Notes: generated by a model from the sequence alone, not told the origin. 64,000 nt of DNA from Streptomyces sp. NBC_00162 (GCF_024611995.1 NZ_CP102509.1:5890001-5954000), one strand, 5' to 3'; numbered from the stretch's first letter, positions 9,730-18,294 are shown. Numbers and translations are program-made.

Positions 9730-9880
9730 CTCCGGTACGGGGCGTTCCGACTCCCCGCCGCCCGGGTGGTGCCGGGGGTGGGTCACGGTTGCGGGTCAGT
9801 GCCGGAATCGCACCGGCTTTCCCCGTACGGAAGTGTGGACGACGGATTCACTCTACCGGCCCGTAGGGTGCGGGCCCGGT
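9730..9880 (-). ncRNA. Cobalamin riboswitch
   Basis: Read on the minus strand, the segment contains GTGAATCCGTC, the core GGGGAAAGCCGGTGCG, ATTCCGGCACTGACCCGCAA with CCGTGACCC, and the B12-box-like GGGAGTCGGAACGCC (about 9740-9756). These follow the order of the cobalamin aptamer consensus. It sits in the leader of the five-gene ECF operon and predicts repression by cobalamin. Ends are approximate. Confidence 0.88.
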
Positions 9881-9893
9881 GACCGGTGCGGTC

Positions 9894-11000
9894 CTACAGC
9901 GCCCGGTAGGTGACCGGGTCGCTGCCCGGTACCGCCTCCGCGCGGCCCTGTTTCACCAACCGCCGCAGGTGGGCCTCGGCTTCGGAGACGGCGATGTTGC
10001 GGGAGCCGTACGGGATCTGCTCCCAGGGCCGGTTCCATTCCATCCGCTCCGCCAGCCCCCACGGCGTCAGCGGCACGGCGAGCAGCTCCCACAGGCCGGT
10101 CAGCCGTTCCTCGTGGTGCTCGAGGAGTTCCCGTACGCGGGCGGGGGCGTCGGTGAAGGCGTGCTGGTGGGCCGGGAGCACCTCGGCCGGCTCGAGGCGT
10201 CCGATGCGTTCGAGGGAGTCGAGGTAGTCGCCGAGGGGGTCGGTGACGCGGGTGACACCGTTCTCGTCCGGCGCTTCGTACAGTCCGATGTGCGGGGAGA
10301 TCCCCGGCAGCAGGTGGTCGCCGGAGAAGAGGCGGCCGTTGCCGGGGAGGTTCGCCGGATGGGCCTCCTCCAGGTGCAGGCAGACGTGGCCGGGGGTGTG
10401 GCCCGGGGTCCAGATCGCGCGCAGCCGGCGTCCGGCGAGGGGGAGCAGCTCGGCGGGGACGATCTCCCGGTCGGGGACGGCGGCGCGCAGGCCGGGCAGG
10501 GTGCGCAGGCGGCCGCTCGCGCGGGCGGCGCGCAGCGGGGCGATGTGTTCCTCGGGGGCTCCGGCGGCCGCGAGCTTCTCGCTCATGTAGTCGAACCAGA
10601 CGCCGGGCTCGGCGGCCCGGGTCCGTACGACGACCTCGGTGTCGGCGGCGTGCATGGCGATCCAGGCGCCGGAGGCCTCGCGCACCCGGCCGGACAGGCC
10701 GTGGTGGTCGGGGTGGTGGTGGGTGATGACGACGCCGTGGACGTCGGCGACGGGGATGCCGAGCGCGGCGAGGCCGGCGACGAGGGCGTCCCAGGAGGCG
10801 GGGTCGTCCCAGCCGGTGTCGACGAGGACCGGGCCGCGGTCGGTGTCGAGGACGTGGACGAGGGTGTGCCCGAGAGGGTTGTCGGGGATGGGCACCTTGA
10901 TCCCCCATACCCCGCCGCCGTGATCGGTGACCGGTGGCGCGTCCGCCGATGTGCTCGGTGACGTGTCCGGTGACGTGTCCGGTGACGTGTCCTGCGACAT
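9894..11000 (-). CDS. Metallo-beta-lactamase-fold hydrolase, KstR-box associated
   Basis: A 368-residue hydrolase with the dimetal motif THHHPDHHG, a later TPGHTPGHVCLH, FSGDH, and LPAHQHAF. Such enzymes hydrolyse thioesters, lactones and similar bonds. An ATG at 11063 is possible, but the ATG at 11000 has CAGGGGAT upstream and leaves a KstR-like box at 29-42 nt before the start, a position usual for an operator. The N-terminus is a TSPDTSPDTSP low-complexity run from a 12-bp tandem repeat. A thioesterase or lactonase role in steroid catabolism is inferred from the operator only. Confidence 0.8.
   Translation of the reverse strand: MSQDTSPDTSPDTSPSTSADAPPVTDHGGGVWGIKVPIPDNPLGHTLVHVLDTDRGPVLVDTGWDDPASWDALVAGLAALGIPVADVHGVVITHHHPDHHGLSGRVREASGAWIAMHAADTEVVVRTRAAEPGVWFDYMSEKLAAAGAPEEHIAPLRAARASGRLRTLPGLRAAVPDREIVPAELLPLAGRRLRAIWTPGHTPGHVCLHLEEAHPANLPGNGRLFSGDHLLPGISPHIGLYEAPDENGVTRVTDPLGDYLDSLERIGRLEPAEVLPAHQHAFTDAPARVRELLEHHEERLTGLWELLAVPLTPWGLAERMEWNRPWEQIPYGSRNIAVSEAEAHLRRLVKQGRAEAVPGSDPVTYRAL
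10957..10992. repeat. Three tandem copies of GGTGACGTGTCC
   Basis: Copies at 10957-10968, 10969-10980 and 10981-10992 are identical. They encode the repeated Asp-Thr-Ser-Pro near the N-terminus of the hydrolase. Copy number is likely to vary between strains by slippage. Confidence 0.85.
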
Positions 11001-11028
11001 GAGATCCCCTGCCTGCCCGCTCGCCAAC

Positions 11029-11042
11029 AAGAACCTGTTCCA
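11029..11042. promoter_or_regulatory. KstR-like box 3 (AAGAACCTGTTCCA)
   Basis: Conserves AAC-N2-GTT and the final A of the KstR motif. It lies 29 nt upstream of the preferred hydrolase start at 11000. Confidence 0.6.
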
Positions 11043-11143
11043 GTAGTAGCCCAAGTCGACCACTTCCGGCTGCTCCTGACTAGCCGTTGGATCTTCCGGA
11101 CCTCCCGGCGGGCTGTTCGGTCCTGGCCGTGGACTCCTCTAAC

Positions 11144-11163
11144 TAGAACTGGTATCAGTTCTG
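11144..11163. promoter_or_regulatory. KstR-like box 4 with extended inverted repeat
   Basis: TAGAACTGGTATCA has one core mismatch to the KstR motif. The wider AGAACTG-GTAT-CAGTTCT (11145-11162) is a perfect 7-bp inverted repeat with a 4-bp centre. It lies about 30 nt before the aldehyde dehydrogenase start. Confidence 0.6.
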
Positions 11164-11191
11164 CAACGCCAAGCCGCAGGAGGCCTCAGCC

Positions 11192-12655
11192 ATGACCGAG
11201 CTCGTGGAACACGGACAACTGTTCATCGGCGGGGAATGGACGGATCCGCTGGGCACCGACACGATCCGGATCGTCTCCCCCCACACCGAGCAGGTCATCG
11301 GCTCCGTCCCGCACGCCTCGAAGGCGGACGTGGACCGGGCCGTCGAGGTGGCGCGCAAGGCCTTCGACGAGGGGCCGTGGCCCCGGATGAGCCTGGAGGA
11401 GCGCATCGCCGTCGTCTCCCGGATCAAGGACGCCATAGCCGTCCGGCACGAGGAGATCGCCCGCTCGATCAGCTCCCAGAACGGATCCCCGTACTCCTGG
11501 AGCGTCCTCGCCCAGGCGCTCGGCCCGATGATGGTCTACGACGCCGCGATCACCGTCGCGCGCGCCTACCCGTACGAGGAGCACCGCCAGGGCGTCCTCG
11601 GCCCGATCCTGGTGCGCCGCGAACCGGTCGGGGTCGTCGCGGCCGTCATCCCGTGGAACGTGCCGCAGTTCGTGGCGGCGGCCAAGCTCGCCCCCGCGCT
11701 GCTCAGCGGCTCCACCGTCATCCTGAAGCCCTCCCCGGAAGCCCCCCTCGACTCCTACATCCTCGCCGACATCGCGCGCGAGGCCGGGGTGCCGGAGGGA
11801 GTGCTGTCGATCCTGCCCGCCGACCGGGAGGTCAGCGAGTACCTGGTCGGCCACCCCGGCATCGACAAGGTCGCCTTCACGGGCTCGGTCGCCGCGGGCA
11901 AGCGCGTGATGGAGGTCGCCGCGCGCAACCTCACCCGGGTCACCCTGGAACTCGGCGGCAAGTCGGCCGCGGTGATCCTGTCGGACGCCGACCTGGAGAC
12001 CACGGTGGCCGGGATCGTCCCCGCGGCCTGGATGAACAACGGCCAGGCCTGCGTGGCACAGACCCGGATCCTCGTCCCGCGCAGCCGGTACGAGGAGGTG
12101 GCCGAGGCCCTCGCGGCGGCGGCCGGCGCCCTGGTCGTCGGCGACCCGCTGGACCCGGCGACGCAGCTCGGCCCCCTCGTCGCCCAGCGGCAGCAGCAGC
12201 GGTCCCTCGACTACATCCGGATCGGCCAGGAGGAGGGCGCGAAGGTCCTGTCGGGCGGCGGCCGCCCGGCGGGCCTGGACCGCGGCTGGTACGTGGAGCC
12301 CACGCTCTTCGGGGACGTGGACAACTCCATGCGGATCGCGCGCGAGGAGATCTTCGGCCCGGTCGTCTGCCTGATCCCGTACGGGGACGAGGCGGAGGCG
12401 GTACGGGTGGCCAACGACTCGGAGTTCGGCCTGAGCGGCAGCGTCTGGACGGCCGACGTCGAGCACGGCATCGACTTCGCCCGGCAGATCCGCACCGGCA
12501 CCTTCAACGTGAACACCTTCAGCCTGGACATGCTGGGCCCGTTCGGCGGCTACAAGAACAGCGGCCTGGGCCGGGAGTTCGGCCCGGAGGGCCTGAGCGA
12601 GTACCTGGAGCACAAGATGATCCACCTGCCGGCCGGCTATGAGGCGGGTGCCTGA
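11192..12655 (+). CDS. Aldehyde dehydrogenase, probably for the steroid side-chain aldehyde
   Basis: A 487-residue NAD(P)+-dependent aldehyde dehydrogenase. Motifs are the cofactor loop IPWNVPQ, FTGSVAAGKRV, the general-base region LELGGKS and the catalytic Cys in NNGQACVAQTR, then EEIFGPVV and GYKNSGLGREFG. It would oxidise an aldehyde to its acid, fitting the aldehyde made by CYP125 or by the alcohol dehydrogenase at 40013. The start has AGGAGG 7-12 nt upstream. It overlaps the ferredoxin gene by one base (TGATG) and has a KstR-like operator upstream. The exact substrate is inferred. Confidence 0.87.
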   Translation: MTELVEHGQLFIGGEWTDPLGTDTIRIVSPHTEQVIGSVPHASKADVDRAVEVARKAFDEGPWPRMSLEERIAVVSRIKDAIAVRHEEIARSISSQNGSPYSWSVLAQALGPMMVYDAAITVARAYPYEEHRQGVLGPILVRREPVGVVAAVIPWNVPQFVAAAKLAPALLSGSTVILKPSPEAPLDSYILADIAREAGVPEGVLSILPADREVSEYLVGHPGIDKVAFTGSVAAGKRVMEVAARNLTRVTLELGGKSAAVILSDADLETTVAGIVPAAWMNNGQACVAQTRILVPRSRYEEVAEALAAAAGALVVGDPLDPATQLGPLVAQRQQQRSLDYIRIGQEEGAKVLSGGGRPAGLDRGWYVEPTLFGDVDNSMRIAREEIFGPVVCLIPYGDEAEAVRVANDSEFGLSGSVWTADVEHGIDFARQIRTGTFNVNTFSLDMLGPFGGYKNSGLGREFGPEGLSEYLEHKMIHLPAGYEAGA

Positions 12656-12888
12656 TGGGAGACCGCTGGCAGGTCGAGGTGGACCGGGGCGTCTGCATCG
12701 GCTCGGGCATGTGCGTCAACCACGCCCCGGACGGCTTCACGCTCGACTCCGCCCGCCAGTCCCACCCCCGCACCCCCCAGACCGACGCGAACGAACCCCT
12801 CCTGGCGGCGGCGGAGGGCTGCCCGGTCGAAGCCATCCTGATCACCTTGGCGGCAACGGGCGAACCGGTCTTCCCACCGGAGGAGTAG
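12655..12888 (+). CDS. 3Fe-4S ferredoxin
   Basis: A 77-residue ferredoxin with Cys14, Cys20 and Cys56 (CIGSGMC ... EGCPVEA). Three Cys with the middle position not Cys is the arrangement of 3Fe-4S ferredoxins that feed electrons to actinobacterial P450s. FdxD of the mycobacterial cholesterol cluster is the same type. It is translationally coupled to the aldehyde dehydrogenase. No P450 is adjacent; the only one in the window is the CYP125-like protein at 175, which shares the operator type, so it is the likely partner. Confidence 0.88.
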   Translation: MGDRWQVEVDRGVCIGSGMCVNHAPDGFTLDSARQSHPRTPQTDANEPLLAAAEGCPVEAILITLAATGEPVFPPEE

Positions 12889-13011
12889 CGGCTCCGGATT
12901 CCTGTGAGCGGGGGTGTGACGCACAGCGTGCACACAGCATCGGTACGATCGCGGGGCTTATCTGCCCCATACGTATCGGTGTCGCGGACACCCAGGAATC
13001 CCAGAGGTGTC

Positions 13012-14190
13012 ATGTCCGACAGGCTCGTCCTCAACGGGGGCCGTGTCCCGGCCCCCGCCGGGGAGCCGCAGACGGCCCCCGACCCGACCCGTCTCCAGAG
13101 GATGTGGCCGCGCCGCGGCCGCGCGGCGGAGCGGGCGCCGCGGATCGCGGTGCTGGACGGCCTGCGGCTGCTCGCGGCGCTGTCGGTGGTCCTGTTCCAC
13201 TACCTGGCCGGCTCGGGGACGATCCCCTGGCAGCGCACGGCGGTCGAGCTGTTTCCCACGCTGCACCGGATAGCCGGGTTCGGCTGGCTGGGCGTGGTCT
13301 TCTTCTTCATGATCAGCGGGTTCGTCATCTGCATGTCCGGCTGGGGCAAATCGCTCCAGCAGTTCTGGCGGGGCCGGATCCTGCGGCTGTTCCCGCTCTA
13401 CTGGGCGGCGGTCGTGCTCGCCTCGGCGGCCGCCCGCCTGGGCCCGCGGACACCCGGCGAGCCGAGGGTCACCGTCGGCCAGATGCTGAGCAACCTCACG
13501 ATGCTGCAAGAACCCCTCGGCGTGTGGCACGTGGACAACGTCTACTGGACGCTCTGGGTCGAGATGCGTTTCTACCTGCTCTTCTCGCTGGTCGTGCTGC
13601 TGGGCACGAGCTACCGCCGGGCCGCGACCTTCTGCTGGGTGTGGGCGCTGGCCTCGGTCCTGGCGCCGAAATCGGGCATCCCGCTCCTGACTCAGATCCT
13701 GGTGCCCGACTGGGCGCCCTTCTTCATCGCCGGCATCGCCTTCTACCTGGTCCGCCGGGCGGGCAGGCTCGAGGGCGAGACCCTGGGCATCCTGGCACTG
13801 TCCTGGCTGCTGATGCAGCACCACCTCCGGGCGATCATGGAGGGCGAAGGGCACGGCATCAACTGGAAGGTCTGCCTGGTCGCGATCACCGCCATGTACC
13901 TGGTGATGGGCCTGATCGCGCTCGGGAAGCTGGACTGGATCCAGTGGCGCTGGCTGCCGGTCGCGGGCGCGATCTCGTACCCGCTCTACCTCGTGCACCA
14001 GTCGCTGGGCGTGCGGGTGATCTGGCGGTGGAACGAGCAATGGGGCGCCTGGCCGACCCTGATCGGGGTGACCGCCGTGATGGTGCTGATCGCCTGGCTG
14101 CTGCACCGCCTGGTGGAACGGCCGCTCACCCGGCTGCTGCGCCGTCTGATGACCCCGCAGACCGAGCGGCCGCAGAAGGCCCTCGTATAG
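13012..14190 (+). CDS. Acyltransferase family 3 membrane protein (OafA/YrhL type)
   Basis: A 392-residue integral membrane acyltransferase with about ten helices. Family motifs are LDGLRLLAALSVVLFHY near the N-terminus (active-site His), FFMISGFVI, and SYPLYLVHQSLG near the end. These enzymes add acyl groups to sugars or other envelope molecules. The ATG at 13012 follows AGAGGTG and removes about 36 poorly typical residues of the longer reading. It is convergent with the KstR-like gene and has no KstR box. The acceptor is unknown. Confidence 0.85.
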   Translation: MSDRLVLNGGRVPAPAGEPQTAPDPTRLQRMWPRRGRAAERAPRIAVLDGLRLLAALSVVLFHYLAGSGTIPWQRTAVELFPTLHRIAGFGWLGVVFFFMISGFVICMSGWGKSLQQFWRGRILRLFPLYWAAVVLASAAARLGPRTPGEPRVTVGQMLSNLTMLQEPLGVWHVDNVYWTLWVEMRFYLLFSLVVLLGTSYRRAATFCWVWALASVLAPKSGIPLLTQILVPDWAPFFIAGIAFYLVRRAGRLEGETLGILALSWLLMQHHLRAIMEGEGHGINWKVCLVAITAMYLVMGLIALGKLDWIQWRWLPVAGAISYPLYLVHQSLGVRVIWRWNEQWGAWPTLIGVTAVMVLIAWLLHRLVERPLTRLLRRLMTPQTERPQKALV

Positions 14191-14202
14191 GCGTCTGGCC
14201 GG

Positions 14203-14223
14203 ACCCGCCCTGCACGGGCGGGT
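14203..14223. terminator. Bidirectional terminator between acyltransferase and kstR
   Basis: ACCCGCCC (14203-14210) pairs with GGGCGGGT (14216-14223) around TGCAC. It ends next to the kstR stop codon and serves both convergent genes. Confidence 0.7.
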
Positions 14224-14859
14224 TCAGGCCTTTTCCGGGGCCTTTTCCGGGGAGGTCAGGTCGATCAGGCGGCAGACCGTTTCGATGTCGATCTTGACCT
14301 GGGCGATCGAGGCGCGGCCCGAGAGCCAGGTGATCAGGGCCGAGTGCCAGGTGTGCTCGATGACGCGGACCGCCGAGAGCTGTTCCGCCGTCGGCGGGGC
14401 GTCCAGGCCCATCGCGTCCAGGATGATCGCCGTGGTCAGCCGGGACACCGTGTCCACCTCGGGGCTCACGCTGCGGTCCGCGAAGGTCAGCGCGCGCACC
14501 ATCGCGTCCGCGAGGTGCGGTTCCCGCTGGAGGGCCCGGAAGGCCCGCATCAGCGTCTCCGCGACCCGCGCCGCCGGGTCGTCCCCGGCCGGCGGGCGCT
14601 TGCGCAGCGTGGTGTGCATGTGCTGGAGCTGGTCCTGCATCGTGGCGACCAGCAGGTGCACCTTGGACGGGAAGTAGCGGTACAGGGTGCCCAGCGCCAC
14701 GCCGGCCGCCTCGGCGACCTCGCGCATCTGGACCGCGTCGAAGCCGCCCCGGCTGGCCAACTGGGCGCTGGCGTGCAGGATCCGGCGGCGGCGCGCCTCC
14801 TGGCGCTCCGTCAGGGGAGGCGACGCCGGTGTGGTGACGGCCTTCACTTCCGCTGTCAT
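14224..14859 (-). CDS. kstR: TetR-family regulator, KstR-like repressor of steroid catabolism
   Basis: A 211-residue TetR protein. The N-terminal helix-turn-helix (about 20-70) reads RRRILHASAQLASRGGFDAVQMREVAEAAGVALGTLYRYFPSKVHLL in two motifs closely matching mycobacterial KstR. The C-terminal domain would bind a steroid CoA ester that relieves repression. In the window seven sites match the KstR motif, all next to steroid-type genes or in this gene's upstream region, which supports the assignment. A box at 15017, 158 nt upstream, may autoregulate it. KstR identity rests on sequence resemblance plus the operator set. Confidence 0.82.
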   Translation of the reverse strand: MTAEVKAVTTPASPPLTERQEARRRRILHASAQLASRGGFDAVQMREVAEAAGVALGTLYRYFPSKVHLLVATMQDQLQHMHTTLRKRPPAGDDPAARVAETLMRAFRALQREPHLADAMVRALTFADRSVSPEVDTVSRLTTAIILDAMGLDAPPTAEQLSAVRVIEHTWHSALITWLSGRASIAQVKIDIETVCRLIDLTSPEKAPEKA

Positions 14860-15016
14860 GTGTCCCGTTGTCCCGTTCCGTGTCGTTGCGCGAGCTGATT
14901 CCGGGCCGATCGGGAGTCAGCATGGCAGGCGCCCAGTCGTGGCGCGAATCACCTGCTCCGCCTCTTACGGTGTAGTTTCCGGCCGGTAGATTCAATGGTC
15001 TTCAACGGATCAAGTC

Positions 15017-15030
15017 TGAAACTTGTTCTA
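15017..15030. promoter_or_regulatory. KstR-like box 5 (TGAAACTTGTTCTA)
   Basis: Fully satisfies TnnAACnnGTTnnA. It lies between kstR (start 14859) and the divergent glycosyltransferase gene (start about 15085) and could control either or both. Confidence 0.65.
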
Positions 15031-15084
15031 CATTATCCGAGCGGTTACGCTCCGGCGAAAGTTGCAGGGAGAAGGGGGCCGAGA

Positions 15085-16398
15085 GTGACCGCTGAGGCCA
15101 TGGTGACGAGCCCTTTCGCGGGTTCCGCCACCGACGGCGACCGCCCGCTGCGCATCGCACTCCTCACCTATAAGGGGAACCCGTTCTGCGGCGGTCAGGG
15201 CGTCTACGTCCGCCACCTCTCGCGCGAGCTCGTACGCCTGGGACACTCCGTCGAGGTCGTCGGAGCGCAGCCCTACCCGGTGCTCGACACGGGCGCCACC
15301 CTCACCGAGCTCCCGAGCCTCGACCTCTACCGGCAGCCCGACCCCTTCCGGACCCCCAAGCGCGGCGAGTACCGGGACTGGATCGACGCCCTCGAGGTCG
15401 CCACCATGTGGACCGGCGGATTCCCCGAGCCGCTGACCTTCTCCCTGCGGGCCCGGCGCCATCTCGCCGCCCGCGCCGGTGAGTTCGACGTCATCCACGA
15501 CAACCAGACCCTGGGCTACGGACTCCTCGGCGACCTCGGCGCCCCGCTGGTCACCACGATCCACCACCCCATCACCGTCGACCGGCAGCTCGACCTCGAC
15601 GCCGCGAAGGACCGCAAGAAGCGGGCCTCCGTACGCCGCTGGTACGCCTTCACCCGCATGCAGGGCCGCGTCGCCCGCCGGCTGCCCTCCGTACTCACCG
15701 TCTCAGGCTCCTCCAAGCAGGAGATCGCCCAGCACCTGGGCGTCCAGGACGGCCGCATCCACGTGGTGCACATCGGCGCCGACACCGACCTGTGGTCCCC
15801 GGACGCCTCCGTCGCCGAGGTCCCGGGCCGCATCGTCACCACCTCCAGCGCCGACGTGCCGCTCAAGGGGCTCGTCCACCTCGTCGAGGCGCTCGCGAAG
15901 CTGCGTACCGAGCAGCCCGACGCCCACCTCGTCGTCGTCGGCAAGCGCGCCGAGAAGGGGCCGGTCGCCCGCGCCATCGAGACGTACGGGCTCCAGGACG
16001 CGGTCCGCTTCGTCAAGGGCGTCACCGACGCCGAACTCGTCGACCTCGTCCGCAGCGCCCAGGTCGCCTGCGTGCCCTCCCTCTACGAGGGCTTCTCGCT
16101 CCCGGCCGCCGAGGCCATGGCCACCGGCACCCCGCTCGTCGCCACCACCGGCGGTGCGATCCCCGAGGTCGCCGGCCCCGACGGCGAGACCTGCCTCGCG
16201 GTGCCCCCCGGCGACGCGGGAGCGCTGGCCGCCGCGCTCGGCCGGATGCTGGGGGACCCGCAGCTGCGCGCCCGCCTCGGCGCCGCCGGACGCGAACGGG
16301 TCCTGGCGCGCTTCACCTGGGCCAAGGCCGCCGAGGGCACCGCCGCGCACTACCGCGCCGCCATCGCGCAGGCCGCCCGTACCCGCCGCCCGCGGTGA
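15085..16398 (+). CDS. Glycosyltransferase family 4-type
   Basis: A 437-residue GT-B glycosyltransferase. It has the N-terminal GNPFCGGQGVYVRHLSREL sugar-acceptor region and the C-terminal nucleotide-sugar motif PSLYEGFSLPAAEAMATGTPLV with a following GGAIPEV. It likely moves a sugar from a nucleotide donor to an unknown acceptor. The GTG at 15085 has GAAGGGGG upstream; an ATG 15 nt later is also possible, and the longest reading would run through the KstR-like box. It heads a three-gene set with a methyltransferase and a prenyltransferase-fold protein. Confidence 0.83.
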   Translation: MTAEAMVTSPFAGSATDGDRPLRIALLTYKGNPFCGGQGVYVRHLSRELVRLGHSVEVVGAQPYPVLDTGATLTELPSLDLYRQPDPFRTPKRGEYRDWIDALEVATMWTGGFPEPLTFSLRARRHLAARAGEFDVIHDNQTLGYGLLGDLGAPLVTTIHHPITVDRQLDLDAAKDRKKRASVRRWYAFTRMQGRVARRLPSVLTVSGSSKQEIAQHLGVQDGRIHVVHIGADTDLWSPDASVAEVPGRIVTTSSADVPLKGLVHLVEALAKLRTEQPDAHLVVVGKRAEKGPVARAIETYGLQDAVRFVKGVTDAELVDLVRSAQVACVPSLYEGFSLPAAEAMATGTPLVATTGGAIPEVAGPDGETCLAVPPGDAGALAAALGRMLGDPQLRARLGAAGRERVLARFTWAKAAEGTAAHYRAAIAQAARTRRPR

Positions 16399-16468
16399 CG
16401 TCCCACCAGACTCTGCTTCCCCCTCACCACCCCCGCCACCACCCCCGCGACCGCGAAGGCAGGACCCC

Positions 16469-17212
16469 GTGCTGACCGTCGATTTCTCCCGGTTCCCGCT
16501 CGCCGCAGGCGACCGCGTACTCGATCTGGGCTGCGGCGCAGGCCGGCACGCCTTCGAGTGCTACCGGAGAGGCGCCCAGGTGGTCGCGGTCGACCGCAAC
16601 GGCGAGGAGATCCGCGAGGTCGCCAAGTGGTTCGCCGCGATGAAGGAGGCCGGCGAGGCCCCGGCCGGTGCCACCGCCACGGCCATGGAGGGCGACGCGC
16701 TCGCGCTGCCCTTCCCCGACGAGTCCTTCGACGTCGTCATCATCTCCGAGGTGATGGAGCACATCCCCGACGACAAGGGCGTGCTCGCCGAGATGGTCCG
16801 CGTCCTCAAGCCCGGCGGCCGCATCGCCATCACCGTGCCGCGCTACGGCCCCGAGAAGATCTGCTGGGCGCTCTCCGACGCCTACCACGAGGTCGAGGGC
16901 GGCCACATCCGCATCTACAAGGCGGACGAGCTGCTCGGCAAGATGGAGGCCGCCGGCCTCAAGCCGTACGGCACGCACCACGCGCACGGGCTGCACTCCC
17001 CGTACTGGTGGCTCAAGTGCGCCTTCGGCGTCGACAACGACAAGGCGCTGCCCGTCAAGGCGTACCACAAGCTCCTGGTCTGGGACATCATGAAGAAGCC
17101 CGCGCTCACGCGCCTCGCGGAGCAGGCCCTCAACCCGGTCATAGGCAAGAGCTTCGTGGCGTACGCGACCAAGCCGCACCTCCCGGTCCTCCCCGACGGC
17201 GACACCAAGTGA
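16469..17212 (+). CDS. Class I SAM-dependent methyltransferase
   Basis: A 247-residue methyltransferase. Motif I is VLDLGCGAGRHAFE, followed by VVAVDRNG, DALALPFPDESFDVVIISEVMEHI and LKPGGRIAITVP, the classical Methyltransf_11 order. The GTG at 16469 has GGCAGGA about 5 nt upstream. Its stop overlaps the next gene's GTG (GTGA). With neighbouring glycosyltransferase and alpha/alpha-barrel genes it probably modifies one shared product; the substrate cannot be read from the sequence. Confidence 0.83.
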   Translation: MLTVDFSRFPLAAGDRVLDLGCGAGRHAFECYRRGAQVVAVDRNGEEIREVAKWFAAMKEAGEAPAGATATAMEGDALALPFPDESFDVVIISEVMEHIPDDKGVLAEMVRVLKPGGRIAITVPRYGPEKICWALSDAYHEVEGGHIRIYKADELLGKMEAAGLKPYGTHHAHGLHSPYWWLKCAFGVDNDKALPVKAYHKLLVWDIMKKPALTRLAEQALNPVIGKSFVAYATKPHLPVLPDGDTK

Positions 17213-18294
17213 GCTCGCCGGGGCGCACCGAACACCTCGTCCTGGACGGGGTGCTGACAGCGGACCAGGCCGCCGAGACGGTGGCGGGGATCCTCGCCGC
17301 ACAGCGCGCGGACGGGGCCATCCCGTGGTTCCGCGGCCACCACCTCGACCCGTGGGACCACACCGAGGCCGCGATGGCCCTGGACGCGGCCGGCGAACAC
17401 GAGGCCGCCGAGCGGGCGTACGCGTGGCTGGCCCGGCACCAGAACCAGGACGGCTCCTGGTACTCGGCCTACGCCGACCGGGCGGACGGCGTGGACACCG
17501 CCGAGCCGCAGGACGCGAGCCGGGAGAGCAACTTCACGGCATACATAGCCGTCGGCGTCTGGCACCACTACCTGTCCACCGGCGACGACGCCTTCCTGGA
17601 CCGGATGTGGCCCGCCGTGTACGCGGCCGTGGAGTGCGTGCTCACCCTCCAGCAGCCCGGCGGCGAGATCGGCTGGAAGCGGGAGGCCGACGGCACGCCC
17701 GTCACGGACGCCTTGCTGACCGGCTCCTCCTCCATCCACCAGGCCCTGCGCTGCGCGCTGGCCATCGCCGAGCACCGCGAGGAGCCGCAGCCCGACTGGG
17801 AACTCGCGGCGGGCGCGCTGCGGCACGCGATCCGCCGTCACCCCGAGCGGTTCCTCGACAAGAACCACTACTCGATGGACTGGTACTACCCGGTCCTCGG
17901 CGGGGCCCTGACCGGTGCCGAGGCCAAGGCGCGCATCGAGGAGCGCTGGGACGAGTTCGTCGTGGCGGACCTGGGAGTGCGCTGCGTCCTGCCGAACCCG
18001 TGGGTGACGGGCGGCGAGTCCTGCGAGCTGGCGCTCGCGCTGTGGGCGACGGGGGAGTCGGACCGGGCACTGGAGATCCTGCGCTCGATCACGCACCTGC
18101 GCGCCGACAACGGCATGTACTGGACGGGGTACGTGTTCCAGGACAAGGCGGTCTGGCCGGTCGAGCAGACCACCTGGACCGCCGGGTCCCTGCTGCTCGC
18201 CGTCGCGGCGCTGGGCGGGGACGAGGCCACCACCGAGGTGTTCGGCGGGACCTCGCTCCCGGCCGGGCTGGAGCCGGACTGCTGCGGCTCCTAG
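17209..18294 (+). CDS. Prenyltransferase/glycosidase-like alpha/alpha-barrel protein
   Basis: A 361-residue cytoplasmic protein without a signal peptide. It has repeats such as ADGAIPWFRG, HQNQDGSWYSAYAD and GGEIGWKREADG, characteristic of six-hairpin or squalene-cyclase-like barrels. The start is the GTG overlapping the methyltransferase stop. Co-translation suggests it acts with the glycosyltransferase and methyltransferase on the same molecule. No catalytic motif was recognised; glycoside hydrolase-like and terpenoid roles are both possible. Confidence 0.75.
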   Translation: MSSPGRTEHLVLDGVLTADQAAETVAGILAAQRADGAIPWFRGHHLDPWDHTEAAMALDAAGEHEAAERAYAWLARHQNQDGSWYSAYADRADGVDTAEPQDASRESNFTAYIAVGVWHHYLSTGDDAFLDRMWPAVYAAVECVLTLQQPGGEIGWKREADGTPVTDALLTGSSSIHQALRCALAIAEHREEPQPDWELAAGALRHAIRRHPERFLDKNHYSMDWYYPVLGGALTGAEAKARIEERWDEFVVADLGVRCVLPNPWVTGGESCELALALWATGESDRALEILRSITHLRADNGMYWTGYVFQDKAVWPVEQTTWTAGSLLLAVAALGGDEATTEVFGGTSLPAGLEPDCCGS

